A stretch of DNA of 64,000 nucleotides, from assembly GCA_037127255.1 (NCBI GenBank), contig JBANSL010000003.1:45753314-45817313 (forward strand), in the 5' to 3' direction. The stretch is from Persicaria tinctoria. Taxonomy: Eukaryota > Streptophyta > Magnoliopsida > Caryophyllales > Polygonaceae. A program made the translations under genes and the position numbers. How positions within the stretch are numbered: the stretch's first letter is position 1; every line of letters begins with the position of its first letter. The notes beneath the pieces were generated by a model. That model saw only the letters and a list, made by a program, of their open reading frames with translations. It was not told the origin of the DNA and did no database searches. Below are positions 29,988 through 43,012 of this stretch, piece after piece.

Positions 29988-30199
29988 AGCTTGGCTCCGC
30001 GTCGGGCCTCCTATCAAAGCTGCGTTCTCGGAGATGAAGTTTTATCTAAGTCTCAAAGATGCTGGAGCTTGGCTCCGCGTCGGGCCTCCGATCGAAGCTG
30101 CGTTCTCAGAGATGAAGTTTTATTTAAATCCCAAAGACGCTGGAGCTTGGCTCCATGTCAGGCCTCCGATCGAAGCTGTTTCTCGGAGATGAAGTTTTA

Positions 30200-33100
30200 T
30201 TTAAGTCCCAAAGACGCTGGAGCTTGGCTCCGCTTTGAGACTCCGATCGAAGCTGCGTTCTCGGAGATGACGTTTTATTTAAGTCCCAAAGACGCTGGAG
30301 CTTCGCTCCGCGTTGGGCCTCCGATCGAGGTTGCGTTCTCGGAGATGAAGTTTTATTTAAGTCCCAAAGACGCTGGAGCTTGACTCCGAGTCGGGCCTCC
30401 GATTGAAGCTGCGTTCTCGGAGATTAAGTTTTATTTAAGTCCCAAAGACGCTGGAGCTTGGCTCCGTGTCGAGCCTCCGATCGAAGTTGCGTTCTCGGAG
30501 ATAAAGTTTTATTTAAGTCCCAAAGACGTTGTAGCTTGGCTCCGCGTCGGGCCTCCTATCGAAGTTGCGTTCTAGGAGATGAAGTTTTATATAAGTCCCA
30601 AAGATGCTGGAGCTTGGCTCCGCGTCGGGCCTCCGATCGAAGCTGCGTTCTCGGAGATTAAGTTTTATTCAAGTCCCAAAGACGCTGGAGCTTGGCTCCG
30701 CATCGGGCCTCCGATCGAAGTTGCGTTCTTGGAGATAAAGTTTTATTTAAATCCCAAAGACGATGGAGCTTGGCTCCGCATCGGGCCTCCTATCGAAGCT
30801 GCGTTCTCGGAGATGAAGTTTTATTTAAGTCCCAAAGACGTTGGAGCTTGGTTCCGCGTTGGGCCTTCGATCGAAGTTGCGTTCTCGCAGATGAAGTTTT
30901 ATTTAAGTCCCAAAGACGATGGAGCTTGGCTCCGTGTCGAGCCTCCGATCGAAGCTGCGTTCTCGGAGATGAAGTTTTATTTAAGTCCCAAAGACGCTGT
31001 AGCTTGGCTCCGTGTCAGGCCTCCGATCGAAGCTGCGTTCTCGGAGATGAAGTTTTATTTAAGTCCTAAAGACGCTGGAGCTTGGCTCCGCGTCGGGTCT
31101 CCGATCGAAGCTGCGTTCTTAGAGATGAAGTTTTATTTAAGTCCCAAAGACGTTGGAGCTTGGCTCCGCATTAGGCCTCCTATCAAAGCTGCGTTCGTGG
31201 AGATGAAGTTTTATTTAAGTCCCAAAGACGTTGTAGCTTGGCTCCGCGTCGGGCCTCCTATCAAAGCTGCGTTCTCGGAGATGAAGTTTTATTTAAGTCC
31301 CAAAGATGCTGGAGCTTGGCTCCGCATCGGGCCTCCGATCGAAGCTGCGTTCTCCGAGATGAAGTTTTATTTAAATCCCAAAGACGATGGAGCTTGGCTC
31401 CATGTCAGGCCTCCGATCGAAGCTGCTTTCTCGGAGATGAAGTTTTATTTAAGTCCCAAAGACGTTGGAGCTTAGCCTCGCATCAGGCCTCCGATTGAAG
31501 CTGCGTTCTCGGAGATGAAGTTTTATTTAAGTCCCAAAGACGCTGGAGTTTGGCTCCGCGTCGGGACTCCGATCGAAGCTGCGTTCTCGGAGATGACGTT
31601 TTATTTAAGTCCCAAAGACACTGGAGCTTCGCTCCGCATTGGGCCTCCGATCGAGGTTGCGTTCACGGAGATGAACTTTTATTTAAGTCCCAAAGACGCT
31701 GGAGCTTGGCTCCGAGTCGGGCCTCCGATTGAAGCCGCGTTCTCGGAGATGAAGTTTTATTTAAGTCCCAAAGACGCTGGAGCTTGGCTCCGTGTCGAGC
31801 CTCCGATCGATGCTGCGTTCTCGGAGATGAAGTTTTATTTAAGTCCCAAAGACGTTGTAGCTTGGTTCCGCGTTGGGCCTTCGATCGAAGTTGCGTTCTC
31901 GCAGATGAAGTTTTATTTAAGTCCCAAAGACGATGGAGCTTGGCTCCGTGTCGAGCCTCCGATCGAAGCTGCGTTCTCGGAGATGAAGTTTTATTTAAGT
32001 CCCAAAGACGCTGTAGCTTGGCTCCGTGTCAGGCCTCCGATCGAAGCTGCGTTCTCGGAGATGAAGTTTTATTTAAGTCCTAAAGACGCTGGAGCTTGGC
32101 TCCGCGTCGGGTCTCCGATCGAAGCTGCGTTCTTAGAGATGAAGTTTTATTTAAGTCCCAAAGACGTTGGAGCTTGGCTCCGCATTAGGCCTCCTATCAA
32201 AGCTGCGTTCGTGGAGATGAAGTTTTATTTAAGTCCCAAAGACGTTGTAGCTTGGCTCCGCGTCGGGCCTCCTATCAAAGCTGCGTTCTCGGAGATGAAG
32301 TTTTATTTAAGTCCCAAAGATGCTGGAGCTTGGCTCCGCATCGGGCCTCCGATCGAAGCTGCGTTCTCCGAGATGAAGTTTTATTTAAATCCCAAAGACG
32401 CTGGAGCTTGGCTCCATGTCAGGCCTCCGATCGAAGCTGCTTTCTCGGAGATGAAGTTTTATTTAAGTCCCAAAGACGTTGGAGCTTAGCCTCGCATCAG
32501 GCCTCCGATTGAAGCTGCGTTCTCGGAGATGAAGTTTTATTTAAGTCCCAAAGACGCTGGAGTTTGGCTCCGCGTCGGGACTCCGATCGAAGCTGCGTTC
32601 TCGGAGATGACGTTTTATTTAAGTCCCAAAGACGCTGGAGCTTCGCTCCGCGTTGGGCCTCCGATCGAGGTTGCGTTCACGGAGATGAACTTTTATTTAA
32701 GTCCCAAAGACGCTGGAGCTTGGCTCCGAGTCGGGCCTCCGATTGAAGCTGCGTTCTCGGAGATGAAGTTTTATTTAAGTCCCAAAGACGCTGGAGCTTG
32801 GTTCCGCATCGGGCCTCCGATCGAAGTTGCATTCTCGGAGATGAAGTTTTATTTAAGTCCTAAAGACGCTGGAGCTTGGCTCCGTGTCGAGCCTCCGATC
32901 GAAGCTGCGTTCTCGGAGATGAAGTTTTATTTAAGTCCCAAAGACGTTGTAGCTTGGCACGGCGTCGGGCCTCCGATCGAAGTTGCGTTCTCGGAGATGA
33001 AGTTATATTTAATTCCCAAAGACGCTGGAGCTTGGCTCTGCGTCGGGCCTCCGATCGGAGCTGTGTTCTTGGAGATGAAGTTTTATTTAAGTCCCAAAGA

Positions 33101-36000
33101 CACTGAAGCTTGGCTCCGCGTCGGGCCTCCGATAGAAGCTGCGTTATCGGAGATGAAGTTTTATTTAAGTCCCAAAGACGTTGTAGCTTGGCTCCGCGTC
33201 GGGCCTCCTATCAAAGCTGCGTTCTCGGAGATGAAGTTTTATCTAAGTCTCAAAGATGCTGGAGCTTGGCTCCGCGTCGGGCCTCCGATCGAAGCTGCGT
33301 TCTCAGAGATGAAGTTTTATTTAAATCCCAAAGACGCTGGAGCTTGGCTCCATGTCAGGCCTCCGATCGAAGCTGTTTCTCGGAGATGAAGTTTTATTTA
33401 AGTCCCAAACACGCTGGAGCTTGGCTCCGCATCGGGCCTCCGATTGAAGCTGCGTTCTCGGAGATGAAGTTTTATTTAAGTCCCAAAGACGCTGGAGTTT
33501 GGCTCCGCTTTGAGACTCCGATCGAAGCTGCGTTCTCGGAGATGACGTTTTATTTAAGTCCCAAAGACGCTGGAGCTTCGCTCCGCGTTGGGCCTCCGAT
33601 CGAGGTTGCGTTCTCGGAGATGAAGTTTTATTTAAGTCCCAAAGACGCTGGAGCTTGACTCCGAGTCGGGCCTCCGATTGAAGCTGCGTTCTCGGAGATT
33701 AAGTTTTATTTAAGTCCCAAAGACGCTGGAGCTTGGCTCCGTGTCGAGCCTCCGATCGAAGTTGCGTTCTCGGAGATAAAGTTTTATTTAAGTCCCAAAG
33801 ACGTTGTAGCTTGGCTCCGCGTCGGGCCTCCTATCGAAGCTGCGTTCTAGGAGATGAAGTTTTATATAAGTCCCAAAGATGCTGGAGCTTGGCTCCGCGT
33901 CGGGCCTCCGATCGAAGCTGCGTTCTCGGAGATTAAGTTTTATTCAAGTCCCAAAGACGCTGGAGCCTGGCTCCGCATCGGGCCTCCGATCGAAGTTGCG
34001 TTCTTGGAGATAAAGTTTTATTTAAATCCCAAAGACGATGGAGCTTGGCTCCGCATCGGGCCTCCTATCGAAGCTGCGTTCTCGGAGATGAAGTTTTATT
34101 TAAGTCCCAAAGACGTTGGAGCTTGGTTCCGCGTTGGGCCTTCGATCGAAGTTGCGTTCTCGCAGATGAAGTTTTATTTAAGTCCCAAAGACGATGGAGC
34201 TTGGCTCCGTGTCGAGCCTCCGATCGAAGCTGCGTTCTCGGAGATGAAGTTTTATTTAAGTCCCAAAGACGCTGTAGCTTGGCTCCGTGTCAGGCCTCCG
34301 ATCGAAGCTGCGTTCTCGGAGATGAAGTTTTATTTAAGTCCTAAAGACGCTGGAGCTTGGCTCCGCGTCGGGTCTCCGATCGAAGCTGCGTTCTTAGAGA
34401 TGAAGTTTTATTTAAGTCCCAAAGACGTTGGAGCTTGGCTCCGCATTAGGCCTCCTATCAAAGCTGCGTTCGTGGAGATGAAGTTTTATTTAAGTCCCAA
34501 AGACGTTGTAGCTTGGCTCCGCGTCGGGCCTCCTATCAAAGCTGCGTTCTCGGAGATGAAGTTTTATTTAAGTCCCAAAGATGCTGGAGCTTGGCTCCGC
34601 ATCGGGCCTCCGATCGAAGCTGCGTTCTCCGAGATGAAGTTTTATTTAAATCCCAAAGACGATGGAGCTTGGCTCCATGTCAGGCCTCCGATCGAAGCTG
34701 CTTTCTCGGAGATGAAGTTTTATTTAAGTCCCAAAGACGTTGGAGCTTAGCCTCGCATCAGGCCTCCGATTGAAGCTGCGTTCTCGGAGATGAAGTTTTA
34801 TTTAAGTCCCAAAGACGCTGGAGTTTGGCTCCGCGTCGGGACTCCGATCGAAGCTGCGTTCTCGGAGATGACGTTTTATTTAAGACCCAAAGACGCTGGA
34901 GCTTCGCTCCGCGTTGGGCCTCCGATCGAGGTTGCGTTCACGGAGATGAACTTTTATTTAAGTCCCAAAGACGCTGGAGCTTGGCTCCGAGTCGGGCCTC
35001 CGATTGAAGCTGCGTTCTCGGAGATGAAGTTTTATTTAAGTCCCAAAGACGCTGGAGCTTGGCTCCGTGTCGAGCCTCCGATCGAAGCTGCGTTCTCGGA
35101 GATGAAGTTTTATTTAAGTCCCAAAGACGTTGTAGCTTGGTTCCGCGTTGGGCCTTCGATCGAAGTTGCGTTCTCGCAGATGAAGTTTTATTTAAGTCCC
35201 AAAGACGATGGAGCTTGGCTCCGTGTCGAGCCTCTGATCGAAGCTGCGTTCTCGGAGATGAAGTTTTATTTAAGTCCCAAAGACGCTGTAGCTTGGCTCC
35301 GTGTCAGGCCTCCGATCGAAGCTGCGTTCTCGGAGATGAAGTTTTATTTAAGTCCTAAAGACGCTGGAGCTTGGCTCCGCGTCGGGTCTCCGATCGAAGC
35401 TGCGTTCTTAGAGATGAAGTTTTATTTAAGTCCCAAAGACGTTGGAGCTTGGCTCCGCATTAGGCCTCCTATCAAAGCTGCGTTCGTGGAGATGAAGTTT
35501 TATTTAAGTCCCAAAGACGTTGTAGCTTGGCTCCGCGTCGGGCCTCCTATCAAAGCTGCGTTCTCGGAGATGAAGTTTTATTTAAGTCCCAAAGATGCTG
35601 GAGCTTGGCTCCGCATCGGGCCTCCGATCGAAGCTGCGTTCTCCGAGATGAAGTTTTATTTAAATCCCAAAGACGCTGGAGCTTGGCTCCATGTCAGGCC
35701 TCCGATCGAAGCTGCTTTCTCGGAGATGAAGTTTTATTTAAGTCCCAAAGACGTTGGAGCTTAGCCTCGCATCAGGCCTCCGATTGAAGCTGCGTTCTCG
35801 GAGATGAAGTTTTATTTAAGTCCCAAAGACGCTGGAGTTTGGCTCCGCGTCGGGACTCCGATCGAAGCTGCGTTCTCGGAGATGACGTTTTATTTAAGTC
35901 CCAAAGACGCTGGAGCTTCGCTCCGCGTTGGGCCTCCGATCGAGGTTGCGTTCACGGAGATGAACTTTGGTTTAAGTCCCAAAGACGCTGGAGCTTGGCT
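30200..36000 (+). repeat. Satellite block with 3,275-bp and 1,014-bp higher-order periods
   Basis: The segment from about 30200 to 32720 recurs 3,275 bp further on (42 monomers minus one base). Examples are the variant strings at 30579 and 33854, 31238 and 34513, 31515 and 34790. Inside each copy a 13-monomer, 1,014-bp unit is itself repeated (31238 and 32252; 31515 and 32529). The order is therefore a 13-mer duplication first, then duplication of the whole. Confidence 0.85.
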
Positions 36001-36763
36001 CCGAGTCGGGCCTCCGATTGAAGCTGCGTTCTCGGAGATGAAGTTTTATTTAAGTCCCAAAGACGCTGGAGCTTGGCTCCGTGTCGAGCCTCCGATCGAA
36101 GCTGCGTTCTCGGAGATGAAGTTTTATTTAAGTCCCAAAGACGTTGTAGCTTGGCTCTGCGTCGGGCCTCCGATCGAAGCTGCGTTCTCGGAGATGAAGT
36201 TTTATTTAATTCCCAAAGACGTTGGAGCTTGGCTCTGCGTCGGGCCTCCGATCGGAGCTGCGTTCTTGGAGATGAAGTTTTATTTAAGTCCCAAAGACGC
36301 TGGAGCTTGGCTCCGCGTCGGGCCTCCGATAGCAGCTGCGTTATCGGAGATGAAGTTTTATTTAAGTCCCAAAGACGTTGTAGCTTGGCTCCGCGTCGGG
36401 CCTCCTATTGAAGCTGCGTTCTCGGAGATGAAGTTTTATTTAAGTCCCAAAGATGCTGGAGTTTGGCTCCCCGTCGGGCCTCCGATCGAATCTGCGTTCT
36501 CGGAGATGAAGTTTTATTAAAGTCCCAAAGACGCTGGAGCTTGGCTCCGCATCGGGCCTCCGATCGAAGTTGCGTTCTCGGAGATGAAGTTTTATTTAAG
36601 TCCCAAAGACGCTGGAGCTTGGCTCTGCGTCGGGCCTCCGATCGGAGCTGCGCTCTCGGAGATGAAGTTTTATTTAAATCCCAAAGACGCTGGAGCTTGG
36701 CTCCGCGTCAAGCCTCCGATCGAAGCTGCGTTCTCGGAGATGAAGTTTTATTTAAGTCCCAAA

Positions 36764-39700
36764 GACGTTGGAGCTTGGCTCCGTGTTGAGCCTCCGATCG
36801 AAGCTGCGTTCTCGGAGATGAAGTTTTATTTAAGTCCCAAAGACGTTGTAGCTTGGCTCTGCGTCGGGCCTCCGATCGAAGCTGCGTTCTCGGAGATGAA
36901 GTTTTATTTAATTCCTAAAGACCCTGGAGCTTCGCTCTGCGTCGGGCCTCCGATCGGAGCTGCGTTCTCGGAGATAAAGTTTTATTTATGTCCCAAAGAC
37001 GCTTGAGCTTGGCTCCGCGTCGGGCCTCCGATAGAAGCTGCGTTATCGGAGATGAAGTTTTATTTAAGTCCCAAAGACGTTGTAGCTTGGCTCCGCGTCG
37101 GGCCTCCTATCGAAGCTGTGTTCTCGGAGATGAAGTTTTATTTAAGTCCCAAAGATGCTGGAGCTTGGCTCCGCGTCGGGCCTCCGATCGAAGCCGCGCT
37201 CTCGAAGATGAAGTTTTATTAAAGTCCCAAAGACGCTGGAGCTTGGCTCCGCATCGGGCCTCCGATCGAAGTTGCGTTCTCGGAGATGATGTTTTATTTA
37301 AGTCCTAAAGACGCTGGAGCTTGGCTCCGTGTCGAGCCTCCGATCGAAGCTGCGTTCTCGGAGATGAAGTATTATTTAAGTCCCAAAGACGTTGTAGCTT
37401 GGCACGGCGTCGGGCCTCCGATCGAAGTTGCGTTCTCGGAGATGAAGTTATATTTAATTCCCAAAGACGCTGGAGCTTGGCTCTGCATCGGTCCTCCGAT
37501 CGGAGCTGTGTTCTTGGAGATGAAGTTTTATTTAAGTCCCAAAGACGCTGGAGATTGGCTCCGCGTCGGGCCTCCGATAGAAGCTGCGTTATCGGAGATG
37601 AAGTTTTATTTAAGTCCCAAAGACGTTGTAGCTTGGCTCCGCGTCGGGCCTCCTACAAAAGCTGCGTTCTCGGAGATGAAGTTTTATTTAAGTCCCAAAG
37701 ATGTTGGAGCTTGGCTCCGCGTCGGGCCTCCGATCGAAGCTGCTTTCTCGGAGATGAAGTTTTATTTATGTCCCAAAGACGCTGGAGCTTGGCTCCGCAC
37801 CGGGCCTCCGATTGAAGCTGCGTTCTCGGAGATGATGTTTTATTTAAGACCCAAAGACGCTGGAGTTTGGCTCCGCGTCGGGACTCCGATCGAAGCTGCG
37901 TTCTCGGAGATGACGTTTTATTTAAGTCCCAAAGACGCTGGAGCTTCGCTCCGCGTTGGGCCTCCGATCGAGGTTGCGTTCTCGGAGATGAAATTTTATT
38001 TCAATCCCAAAGACGTTGGGGCTTGGCTCCAGGTCAGGCCTCCGATCGAAGCTGCTTTCTCGGAGATGAAGTTTTATTTAAGTCCCAAAGACGCTGGAGC
38101 TTGGCTCCGCACCGGGCCTCCGATTGAAGCTGCGTTCCCGGAGATGATGTTTTATTTAAGTCCCAAAGACGCTGGAGTTTGGCTCCGCGCCGGGACTCCG
38201 ATCGAAGCTGCATTCTCGGAGATGACGTTTTATTTAAGTCCCAAAGACGCTGGAGCTTCGCTCCGCGTTGGGCCTCCGATCGAGGTTGCGTTCTCGGAGA
38301 TGAAGTTTTATTTAAGTCCCAAAGACGCTGGAGCTTGGCTCCGAGTCGGGCCTCCGATTGAAGCTGCGTTCTCGGAGATGAAGTTTTATTTGAGTCCCAA
38401 AGACGCAGGAGCTTGGCTCCGTGTCGAGCCTCCGATCGAAGCTGCGTTCTCGGAGATAAAGTTTTATTTAAGTCCCAAAGACGTTGTAGCTTGGCTCCGC
38501 GTCGGGCCTCCTATCGAAGCTGCGTTCTAGGAGATGAAGTTTTATATAAGTCCCAAAGATGCTGGAGCTTGGCTCCGCGTCGGGCCTCCGATCGAAGCTG
38601 CGTTCTCGGAGATTAAGTTTTATTCAAGTCCCAAAGACGCTGGAGCTTGGCTCCGCATCGGGCCTCCGATCGAAGTTGCGTTCTTGGAGATGAAGTTTTA
38701 TTTACGTCCCAAAGACGCTGGAGCTTGGCTCCGTATCGAGCCTCCGATCGAAGCTGCGTTCTCGGAGATGAAGTTTTATTTAAGTCCCAAAGACATTGTA
38801 GCTTGGCTCCGTGTCAGGCCTCCGATCGAAGCTGCGTTCTCGGAGATGAAGTTTTATTTAAGTCCTAAAGACGCTGGAGCTTGGCTCCGCGTCGGGTCTC
38901 TGATCGAAGCTGCGTTCTTAGAGATGAAGTTTTATTTAAGTACCAAAGACGTTGGAGCTTGGCTCCGCATTAGGCCTCCTATCAAAGCAACGTTCGTGGA
39001 GATGAAGTTTTATTTAAGTCCCAAAGACGATGTAGCTTGGCTTTGCGTTAGGCCTCTGATCGAAGCTGCGTTCTCGTAGATGAAGTTTTATTTAAGTCCC
39101 AAAGACGCTGGAGCTTGGCTCCGCGTCGGGCCTTCGATCGAAGTTGCGTTCTCGGAGATGAAGTTTTATTTAAGTCCCAAAGACGCTGGAGTTTGGCTCC
39201 GCGTCGGGACTCCGATCGAAGCTGCGTTCTGGGAGATGACGTTTTATTTAAGTCCCAAAGACGCTGGAGCTTCGCTCTGCGTCGACCCTCCGATCGAAGC
39301 TGCGTTCTCGGAGATGAAGTTTTATTTACGTCCCAAAGACTCTGGAGCTTGGCTCCGCGTCGGGCCTCCAATTGAAGCTGCGTTCTCGGAGATGAAGTTT
39401 TATTTAAGTCCCAAAGACGCTGGAGTTTGGCTCCGAGTGGAGCCTCCGATCGATGCTGCATTCTCGGAGATGAAGTTTTATTTAAGTCCCAAAGACGTTG
39501 TAGCTTGGCTTTGTGTCGGGCCTCCGATCGAAGCTGAGTTCTCGGAGATTAAGTTTACTTAATTCCCAAAGACGTTGTAGCTTGGCTCTGCGTCGGGCCT
39601 CCGATCGAAGCTGCGCTCTCGGAGATGAAGTTTTATTTAATTCCCCAAGACGCTGGAGCTTGGATCTGCGTCAGGCTTCCGATCGGAGCTGCGTTCTCGG

Positions 39701-39804
39701 AGATGAAGTTTTATTTAAATCCTAAAGACGCTGGAGCTTCGCTCCGCGTCAGGCCTCCGATCGAAGCTACGTTCTCGGAGATGAAGTTTTATTTAAGTCC
39801 CAAA
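36764..39804 (+). repeat. Young 3,041-bp tandem duplication, copy 1
   Basis: 39 monomers minus one base. Essentially the same sequence follows directly at 39805. I noticed only two differences: T37004 against G40045 and C37327 against T40368. The copy includes private marks such as GCATTCCCGG-type changes and a TAA-containing unit at about 37217. Confidence 0.85.
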
Positions 39805-42800
39805 GACGTTGGAGCTTGGCTCCGTGTTGAGCCTCCGATCGAAGCTGCGTTCTCGGAGATGAAGTTTTATTTAAGTCCCAAAGACGTTGTAGCTTGGCTC
39901 TGCGTCGGGCCTCCGATCGAAGCTGCGTTCTCGGAGATGAAGTTTTATTTAATTCCTAAAGACCCTGGAGCTTCGCTCTGCGTCGGGCCTCCGATCGGAG
40001 CTGCGTTCTCGGAGATAAAGTTTTATTTATGTCCCAAAGACGCTGGAGCTTGGCTCCGCGTCGGGCCTCCGATAGAAGCTGCGTTATCGGAGATGAAGTT
40101 TTATTTAAGTCCCAAAGACGTTGTAGCTTGGCTCCGCGTCGGGCCTCCTATCGAAGCTGTGTTCTCGGAGATGAAGTTTTATTTAAGTCCCAAAGATGCT
40201 GGAGCTTGGCTCCGCGTCGGGCCTCCGATCGAAGCCGCGCTCTCGAAGATGAAGTTTTATTAAAGTCCCAAAGACGCTGGAGCTTGGCTCCGCATCGGGC
40301 CTCCGATCGAAGTTGCGTTCTCGGAGATGATGTTTTATTTAAGTCCTAAAGACGCTGGAGCTTGGCTTCGTGTCGAGCCTCCGATCGAAGCTGCGTTCTC
40401 GGAGATGAAGTATTATTTAAGTCCCAAAGACGTTGTAGCTTGGCACGGCGTCGGGCCTCCGATCGAAGTTGCGTTCTCGGAGATGAAGTTATATTTAATT
40501 CCCAAAGACGCTGGAGCTTGGCTCTGCATCGGTCCTCCGATCGGAGCTGTGTTCTTGGAGATGAAGTTTTATTTAAGTCCCAAAGACGCTGGAGATTGGC
40601 TCCGCGTCGGGCCTCCGATAGAAGCTGCGTTATCGGAGATGAAGTTTTATTTAAGTCCCAAAGACGTTGTAGCTTGGCTCCGCGTCGGGCCTCCTACAAA
40701 AGCTGCGTTCTCGGAGATGAAGTTTTATTTAAGTCCCAAAGATGTTGGAGCTTGGCTCCGCGTCGGGCCTCCGATCGAAGCTGCTTTCTCGGAGATGAAG
40801 TTTTATTTATGTCCCAAAGACGCTGGAGCTTGGCTCCGCACCGGGCCTCCGATTGAAGCTGCGTTCTCGGAGATGATGTTTTATTTAAGACCCAAAGACG
40901 CTGGAGTTTGGCTCCGCGTCGGGACTCCGATCGAAGCTGCGTTCTCGGAGATGACGTTTTATTTAAGTCCCAAAGACGCTGGAGCTTCGCTCCGCGTTGG
41001 GCCTCCGATCGAGGTTGCGTTCTCGGAGATGAAATTTTATTTCAATCCCAAAGACGTTGGGGCTTGGCTCCAGGTCAGGCCTCCGATCGAAGCTGCTTTC
41101 TCGGAGATGAAGTTTTATTTAAGTCCCAAAGACGCTGGAGCTTGGCTCCGCACCGGGCCTCCGATTGAAGCTGCGTTCCCGGAGATGATGTTTTATTTAA
41201 GTCCCAAAGACGCTGGAGTTTGGCTCCGCGCCGGGACTCCGATCGAAGCTGCATTCTCGGAGATGACGTTTTATTTAAGTCCCAAAGACGCTGGAGCTTC
41301 GCTCCGCGTTGGGCCTCCGATCGAGGTTGCGTTCTCGGAGATGAAGTTTTATTTAAGTCCCAAAGACGCTGGAGCTTGGCTCCGAGTCGGGCCTCCGATT
41401 GAAGCTGCGTTCTCGGAGATGAAGTTTTATTTGAGTCCCAAAGACGCAGGAGCTTGGCTCCGTGTCGAGCCTCCGATCGAAGCTGCGTTCTCGGAGATAA
41501 AGTTTTATTTAAGTCCCAAAGACGTTGTAGCTTGGCTCCGCGTCGGGCCTCCTATCGAAGCTGCGTTCTAGGAGATGAAGTTTTATATAAGTCCCAAAGA
41601 TGCTGGAGCTTGGCTCCGCGTCGGGCCTCCGATCGAAGCTGCGTTCTCGGAGATTAAGTTTTATTCAAGTCCCAAAGACGCTGGAGCTTGGCTCCGCATC
41701 GGGCCTCCGATCGAAGTTGCGTTCTTGGAGATGAAGTTTTATTTACGTCCCAAAGACGCTGGAGCTTGGCTCCGTATCGAGCCTCCGATCGAAGCTGCGT
41801 TCTCGGAGATGAAGTTTTATTTAAGTCCCAAAGACATTGTAGCTTGGCTCCGTGTCAGGCCTCCGATCGAAGCTGCGTTCTCGGAGATGAAGTTTTATTT
41901 AAGTCCTAAAGACGCTGGAGCTTGGCTCCGCGTCGGGTCTCTGATCGAAGCTGCGTTCTTAGAGATGAAGTTTTATTTAAGTACCAAAGACGTTGGAGCT
42001 TGGCTCCGCATTAGGCCTCCTATCAAAGCAACGTTCGTGGAGATGAAGTTTTATTTAAGTCCCAAAGACGATGTAGCTTGGCTTTGCGTTAGGCCTCTGA
42101 TCGAAGCTGCGTTCTCGTAGATGAAGTTTTATTTAAGTCCCAAAGACGCTGGAGCTTGGCTCCGCGTCGGGCCTTCGATCGAAGTTGCGTTCTCGGAGAT
42201 GAAGTTTTATTTAAGTCCCAAAGACGCTGGAGTTTGGCTCCGCGTCGGGACTCCGATCGAAGCTGCGTTCTGGGAGATGACGTTTTATTTAAGTCCCAAA
42301 GACGCTGGAGCTTCGCTCTGCGTCGACCCTCCGATCGAAGCTGCGTTCTCGGAGATGAAGTTTTATTTACGTCCCAAAGACTCTGGAGCTTGGCTCCGCG
42401 TCGGGCCTCCAATTGAAGCTGCGTTCTCGGAGATGAAGTTTTATTTAAGTCCCAAAGACGCTGGAGTTTGGCTCCGAGTGGAGCCTCCGATCGATGCTGC
42501 ATTCTCGGAGATGAAGTTTTATTTAAGTCCCAAAGACGTTGTAGCTTGGCTTTGTGTCGGGCCTCCGATCGAAGCTGAGTTCTCGGAGATTAAGTTTACT
42601 TAATTCCCAAAGACGTTGTAGCTTGGCTCTGCGTCGGGCCTCCGATCGAAGCTGCGCTCTCGGAGATGAAGTTTTATTTAATTCCCCAAGACGCTGGAGC
42701 TTGGATCTGCGTCAGGCTTCCGATCGGAGCTGCGTTCTCGGAGATGAAGTTTTATTTAAATCCTAAAGACGCTGGAGCTTCGCTCCGCGTCAGGCCTCCG

Positions 42801-42843
42801 ATCGAAGCTACGTTCTCGGAGATGAAGTTTTATTTAAGTCCCA
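39805..42843 (+). repeat. Young 3,041-bp tandem duplication, copy 2
   Basis: Matches 36764-39804 monomer for monomer and diverges at 42842 (GACGCT against GACGTT). The near-identity means the copy is recent, or that this stretch has been homogenised. Confidence 0.85.
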
Positions 42844-43012
42844 AAGACGCTGGAGCTTGGCTCCGCGTCGGGCCTCCGATTGAAGCTGCGTTCTCGGAGA
42901 TGAAGTTTTATTTAAGTCCCAAAGATGCTGGTGCTTGGCTCCGCGTTGGGCCTCCGATTGACGCTGCGTTCTCGGAGATGAAGTTTTATTTAAGTCCCAA
43001 AGACGCTGGAGC

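Noticed and set aside
39048..39461. Minus-strand open frames across the satellite (KLQRLWDLNKTSSPRTQ-type repeats)
   Set aside because: These mirror the same 78-bp stop-free period on the other strand and recur wherever certain variants follow one another. There is no independent evidence for a gene.
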